In this document: positions 61,101 through 64,000 of the stretch, piece after piece
Layout: each line of letters opens with the position of its first letter
Numbering within the stretch: position 1 is the stretch's first letter
Source: Synchiropus splendidus
Lineage: Eukaryota; Chordata; Actinopteri; Syngnathiformes; Callionymidae
DNA length: 64,000 bases
Reading direction: 5' to 3'
Assembly: GCF_027744825.2 (NCBI RefSeq)
Contig: NW_026527055.1
Coordinates: 248,001-312,000, forward strand
Program-made: the position numbers and the translations under genes
Notes under the pieces: generated by a model
Databases searched by the model: none
What the model saw: only the letters and a program-made list of their open reading frames with translations
What the model was told of the DNA's origin: nothing

Positions 61101-64000
61101 AACTGTCTGAAGTGTTTTTCCAAAGTTATCAACACTTTTATGTTTGGCGTTCCGCAACCCACCTTATCTCAGGCTGAAAAGCGTTTTTACGCATTGTGCC
61201 ATAACTTTTCAGGGAAGCTTCAGAACATGAAATTTTAACCTCCCACTATAGCAGAAAGGGTCTTTCTAGTAGGTGCACATCAAATCTAAGCTGTCTGAAG
61301 TGTTTTTCGAAAGTTATCAACACTTTTATGTTTGGCGTTCCGAAACCCACCTTATCTCAGGCTGAAAAGCGTTTTTGTGCATTGTGCCATAACTTTTCAG
61401 GGAAGCTTCAGAACATGAAATTTTAACCTCCCACTATAGCAGAAAGGGTCTTTCTAGTAGTTGCACATCAAATCTAAACTGTCTGAAGTGTTTTTCCAAA
61501 GTTATCAACACTTTTATGTTTGGCGTTCCGAAACCCACCTTATCTCAGGCTGAAAAGCGTTTTTGTGCATTGTGCCATAACTTTTCAGGGAAGCTTCAGA
61601 ACATGAAATTTTAACCTCCCACTATAGCAGAAAGGGTCTTTCTAGTAGTTGCACATCAAATCTAAGCTGTCTGAAGTGTTTCTCAAAAGTTATCAACACT
61701 TTTATGTGTGGCGTTCCGAAACCCACCTTATCCCAGGCTGAAAAGCGTTTTTGTGCATTGTGCCATAACTTTTCAGGAAAGCTACAGAACATGAAATTTT
61801 AACCTCCCACTATAGCAGAAAGGGTCTTTCTAGTAGTTGCACATCAAATCTAAACTGTCTGAAGTGTTTTTCCAAAGTTATCAACACTTTTATGTTTGGC
61901 GTTCCGAAACCCACCTTATCTCAGGCTGAAAAGCGTTTTTGTGCATTGTGCCATAACTTTTCAGGAAAGCTTCAGAACATGAAATTTTAACCTCCCACTA
62001 TAGCAGAAAGGGTCTTTCTAGTAGTTGCACATCAAATCTAAACTGTCTGAAGTGTTTTTCCAAAGTTATTAACACTTTTATGTTTGGCGTTCCGAAACCC
62101 ACCTTATCTCAGGCTGAAAAGCGTTTTTGTGCATTGTGCCATAACTTTTCAGGGAAGCTTCAGAACATGAAATTTTAACCTCCCACTATAGCAGAAAGGG
62201 TCTTTCTAGTAGTTGCACATCAAATCTAAACTGTCTGAAGTGTTTTTCCAAAGTTATTAACACTTTTATGTTTGGCGTTCCGAAACCCACCTTATCTCAG
62301 GCTGAAAAGCGTTTTTGTGCATTGTGCCATAACTTTTCAGGGAAGCTTCAGAACATGAAATTTTAACCTCCCACTATAGCAGAAAGGGTCTTTCTAGTAG
62401 TTGCACATCAAATCTAAACTGTCTGAAGTGTTTTTCCAAAGTTATCAACACTTTTATGTTTGGCGTTCCGAAACCCACCTTATCTCAGGCTGAAAAGCGT
62501 TTTTACGCATTGTGCCATAACTTTTCAGGGAAGCTTCAGAACATGAAATTTTAACCTCCCACTATAGCAGAAAGGGTCTTTCTAGTAGGTGCACATCAAA
62601 TCTAAGCTGTCTGAAGTGTTTTTCGAAAGTTATCAACACTTTTATGTTTGGCGTTCCGAAACCCACCTTATCTCAGGCTGAAAAGCGTTTTTGTGCATTG
62701 TGCCATAACTTTTCAGGAAAGCTTCAGAACATGAAATTTTAACCTCCCGCTATAGCAGAAAGGGTCTTTCTAGTAGTTGCACATCAAATCTAAACTGTCT
62801 GAAGTGTTTTTCCAAAGTTATTAACACTTTTATGTTTGGTGTTCCGAAACCCACCTTATCTCAGGCTGAAAAGCGTTTTTGTGCATTGTGCCATAACTTT
62901 TCAGGGAAGCTTCAGAACATGAAATTTTAACCTCCCACTATAGCAGAAAGGGTCTTTCTAGTAGTTGCACATCAAATCTAAACTGTCTGAAGTGTTTTTC
63001 AAAAGTTATCAACACTTTTATGTTTGGCGTTCCGAAACCCACCTTATCTCAGGCTGAAAAGCGTTTTTACGCATTGTGCCATAACTTTTCAGGGAAGCTT
63101 CAGAACATGAAATTTTAACCTCCCACTATAGCAGAAAGGGTCTTTCTAGTAGGTGCACATCAAATCTAAGCTGTCTGAAGTGTTTTTCGAAAGTTATCAA
63201 CACTTTTATGTTTGGCGTTCCGAAACCCACCTTATCTCAGGCTGAAAAGCGTTTTTGTGCATTGTGCCATAACTTTTCAGGGAAGCTTCAGAACATGAAA
63301 TTTTAACCTCCCACTATAGCAGAAAGGGTCTTTCTAGTAGTTGCACATCAAATCTAAACTGTCTGAAGTGTTTTTCCAAAGTTATCAACACTTTTATGTT
63401 TGGCGTTCCGAAACCCACCTTATCTCAGGCTGAAAAGCGTTTTTACGCATTGTGCCATAACTTTTCAGGGAAGCTTCAGAACATGAAATTTTAACCTCCC
63501 ACTATAGCAGAAAGGGTCTTTCTAGTAGGTGCACATCAAATCTAAGCTCTCTGAAGTGTTTTTCGAAAGTTATCAACACTTTTATGTTTGGCGTTCCGAA
63601 ACCCACCTTATCTCAGGCTGAAAAGCGTTTTTGTGCATTGTGCCATAACTTCTCAGGGAAGCTTCAGAACATAAAATTTTAACCTCCCACTATAGCAGAA
63701 AGGGTCTTTCTAGTAGTTGCACATCAAATCTAAACTGTCTGAAGTGTTTTTCCAAAGTTATCAACACTTTTATGTTTGGCGTTCCGAAACCCACCTTATC
63801 TCAGGCTGAAAAGCGTTTTTGTGCATTGTGCCATAACTTTTCAGGGAAGCTTCAGAACATGAAATTTTAACCTCCCACTATAGCAGAAAGGGTCTTTCTA
63901 GTAGTTGCACATCAAATCTAAACTGTCTGAAGTGTTTTTCCAAAGTTATCAACACTTTTATGTTTGGCGTTCCGAAACCCACCTTATCTCAGGCTGAAAA
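61101..64000 (+). repeat. Right-end region with shortened relatives of the same block
   Basis: Class A monomers start at 61101, 62417, 62981 and 63357. The rare D variant is at 61665. A hybrid B/E monomer is at 63545. Private changes include 'ccgcaaccc' near 61152, 'gctacag' near 61781, 'cctcccgc' near 62744, 'tttggtgttcc' near 62837, and 'acataaaatt' near 63670. The A at 62981 has 'ttcaaaag' with A2, another mixture of class markers. The array continues past 64000 in mid-monomer. Confidence 0.8.
63545..63732 (+). repeat. Second hybrid B/E monomer
   Basis: It begins as B ('agctctct', 'ttcgaaag') and ends with 'cttctcag', the tag of the E monomers at 40609 and 59597. Unlike 53581-53768 the switch lies to the right of position 21, between 22 and about 107, so it is probably a separate event. 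The following monomer is E, not the C seen after the tag in other copies. Confidence 0.75.

Larger units (their letters stand above)
1..64000. repeat. 188-bp satellite DNA array (about 340 head-to-tail monomers)
   Basis: The same 188-bp sequence recurs without interruption from the first base to the last. The start motif 'aactgtctga' or 'agctgtctga' falls at 1, 189, 377 and so on, and at 63921 it is still in the original phase, so the net length change over 340 monomers is zero. All copies have one orientation. By eye, most monomers differ from each other at a handful of the 188 positions, largely the same recurrent diagnostic ones. The monomer is about 39% GC with short A and T tracts spread through it. 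Unit length, AT richness and higher-order structure fit a eukaryotic centromeric or other heterochromatic satellite (inference from the general properties of such DNA). The family name, species and chromosome location cannot be read from the sequence. No gene, mobile element or single-copy DNA interrupts it. Confidence 0.98.

Noticed and set aside
1..64000. CRISPR array
   Set aside because: Repeats are regular, but there are no unique spacers between short repeats: the whole 188 bp is repeated and varies only at scattered positions.
1..64000. Transposable element, rRNA or tRNA cluster, telomere repeat, or origin
   Set aside because: No terminal repeats, target-site duplications, conserved RNA motifs, TTAGGG-like runs or non-satellite sequence occur anywhere in the window.
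1..64000. A new gene-based biological system
   Set aside because: I looked on both strands and found no coding content. The interest of this window lies in array structure and recombination history only.

Overview
The whole 64 kb is one uninterrupted satellite DNA array. A 188-bp monomer is repeated head to tail, always in the same orientation. There are about 340 complete copies plus an 80-bp partial copy at the right edge, and both ends run off the window. GC content of the common monomer is about 39% by hand count. I see no protein-coding gene, RNA gene, transposon, CRISPR array, telomere repeat or unique sequence. A long array of near-nucleosome-length monomers with higher-order structure is what eukaryotic centromeric, pericentromeric, subtelomeric or sex-chromosome heterochromatin looks like. 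I do not recognise the family and cannot name the species or chromosome position.

Monomers fall into a few classes set by linked diagnostic positions (numbered from the 'aactgtctga' or 'agctgtctga' start, which falls at window position 1 and every 188 bp). Class A has AC instead of GT at 89-90 and is usually followed by G at 173 ('taggtgc'). Class B has G2, often C5, and G21 ('ttcgaaag'). Class C has A2, C21 and T30 ('ttattaac'). Class D has G2, A21 ('ttcaaaag') and often A114 ('caggaaag'). Class E is like C but with C30. A is nearly always followed by B. The A-B pair recurs mostly every 3 or 4 monomers (564 or 752 bp), with spacings from 1 to 11 monomers elsewhere.

Layout: 1-6392 is mainly A-B-C and A-B-C-C units. 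6393-12408 is mixed, with D monomers and D/A hybrids. 12409-17296 and 19929-24816 are two copies of a 26-monomer block, 7,520 bp apart. 17673-18800, 29140-30267 and 49445-50572 are three copies of a 6-monomer block. 25193-28763 and 30080-33274 are another pair. 31772-42676 and 42677-55648 are adjacent copies of a large (58 and 69 monomer) duplication. 55649-57152 is a 4-monomer tandem duplication. 57529-64000 holds further, shorter relatives of the 37.4-42.7 kb segment.

The history is readable in the sequence. Shared one-base indels and rare substitutions tag sister blocks, and hybrid monomers mark where whole 188-bp units were lost. The array looks shaped by repeated unequal exchange at scales from 188 bp to about 13 kb. 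What it may do is structural: each monomer carries two short inverted repeats and a nearly invariant HindIII palindrome.
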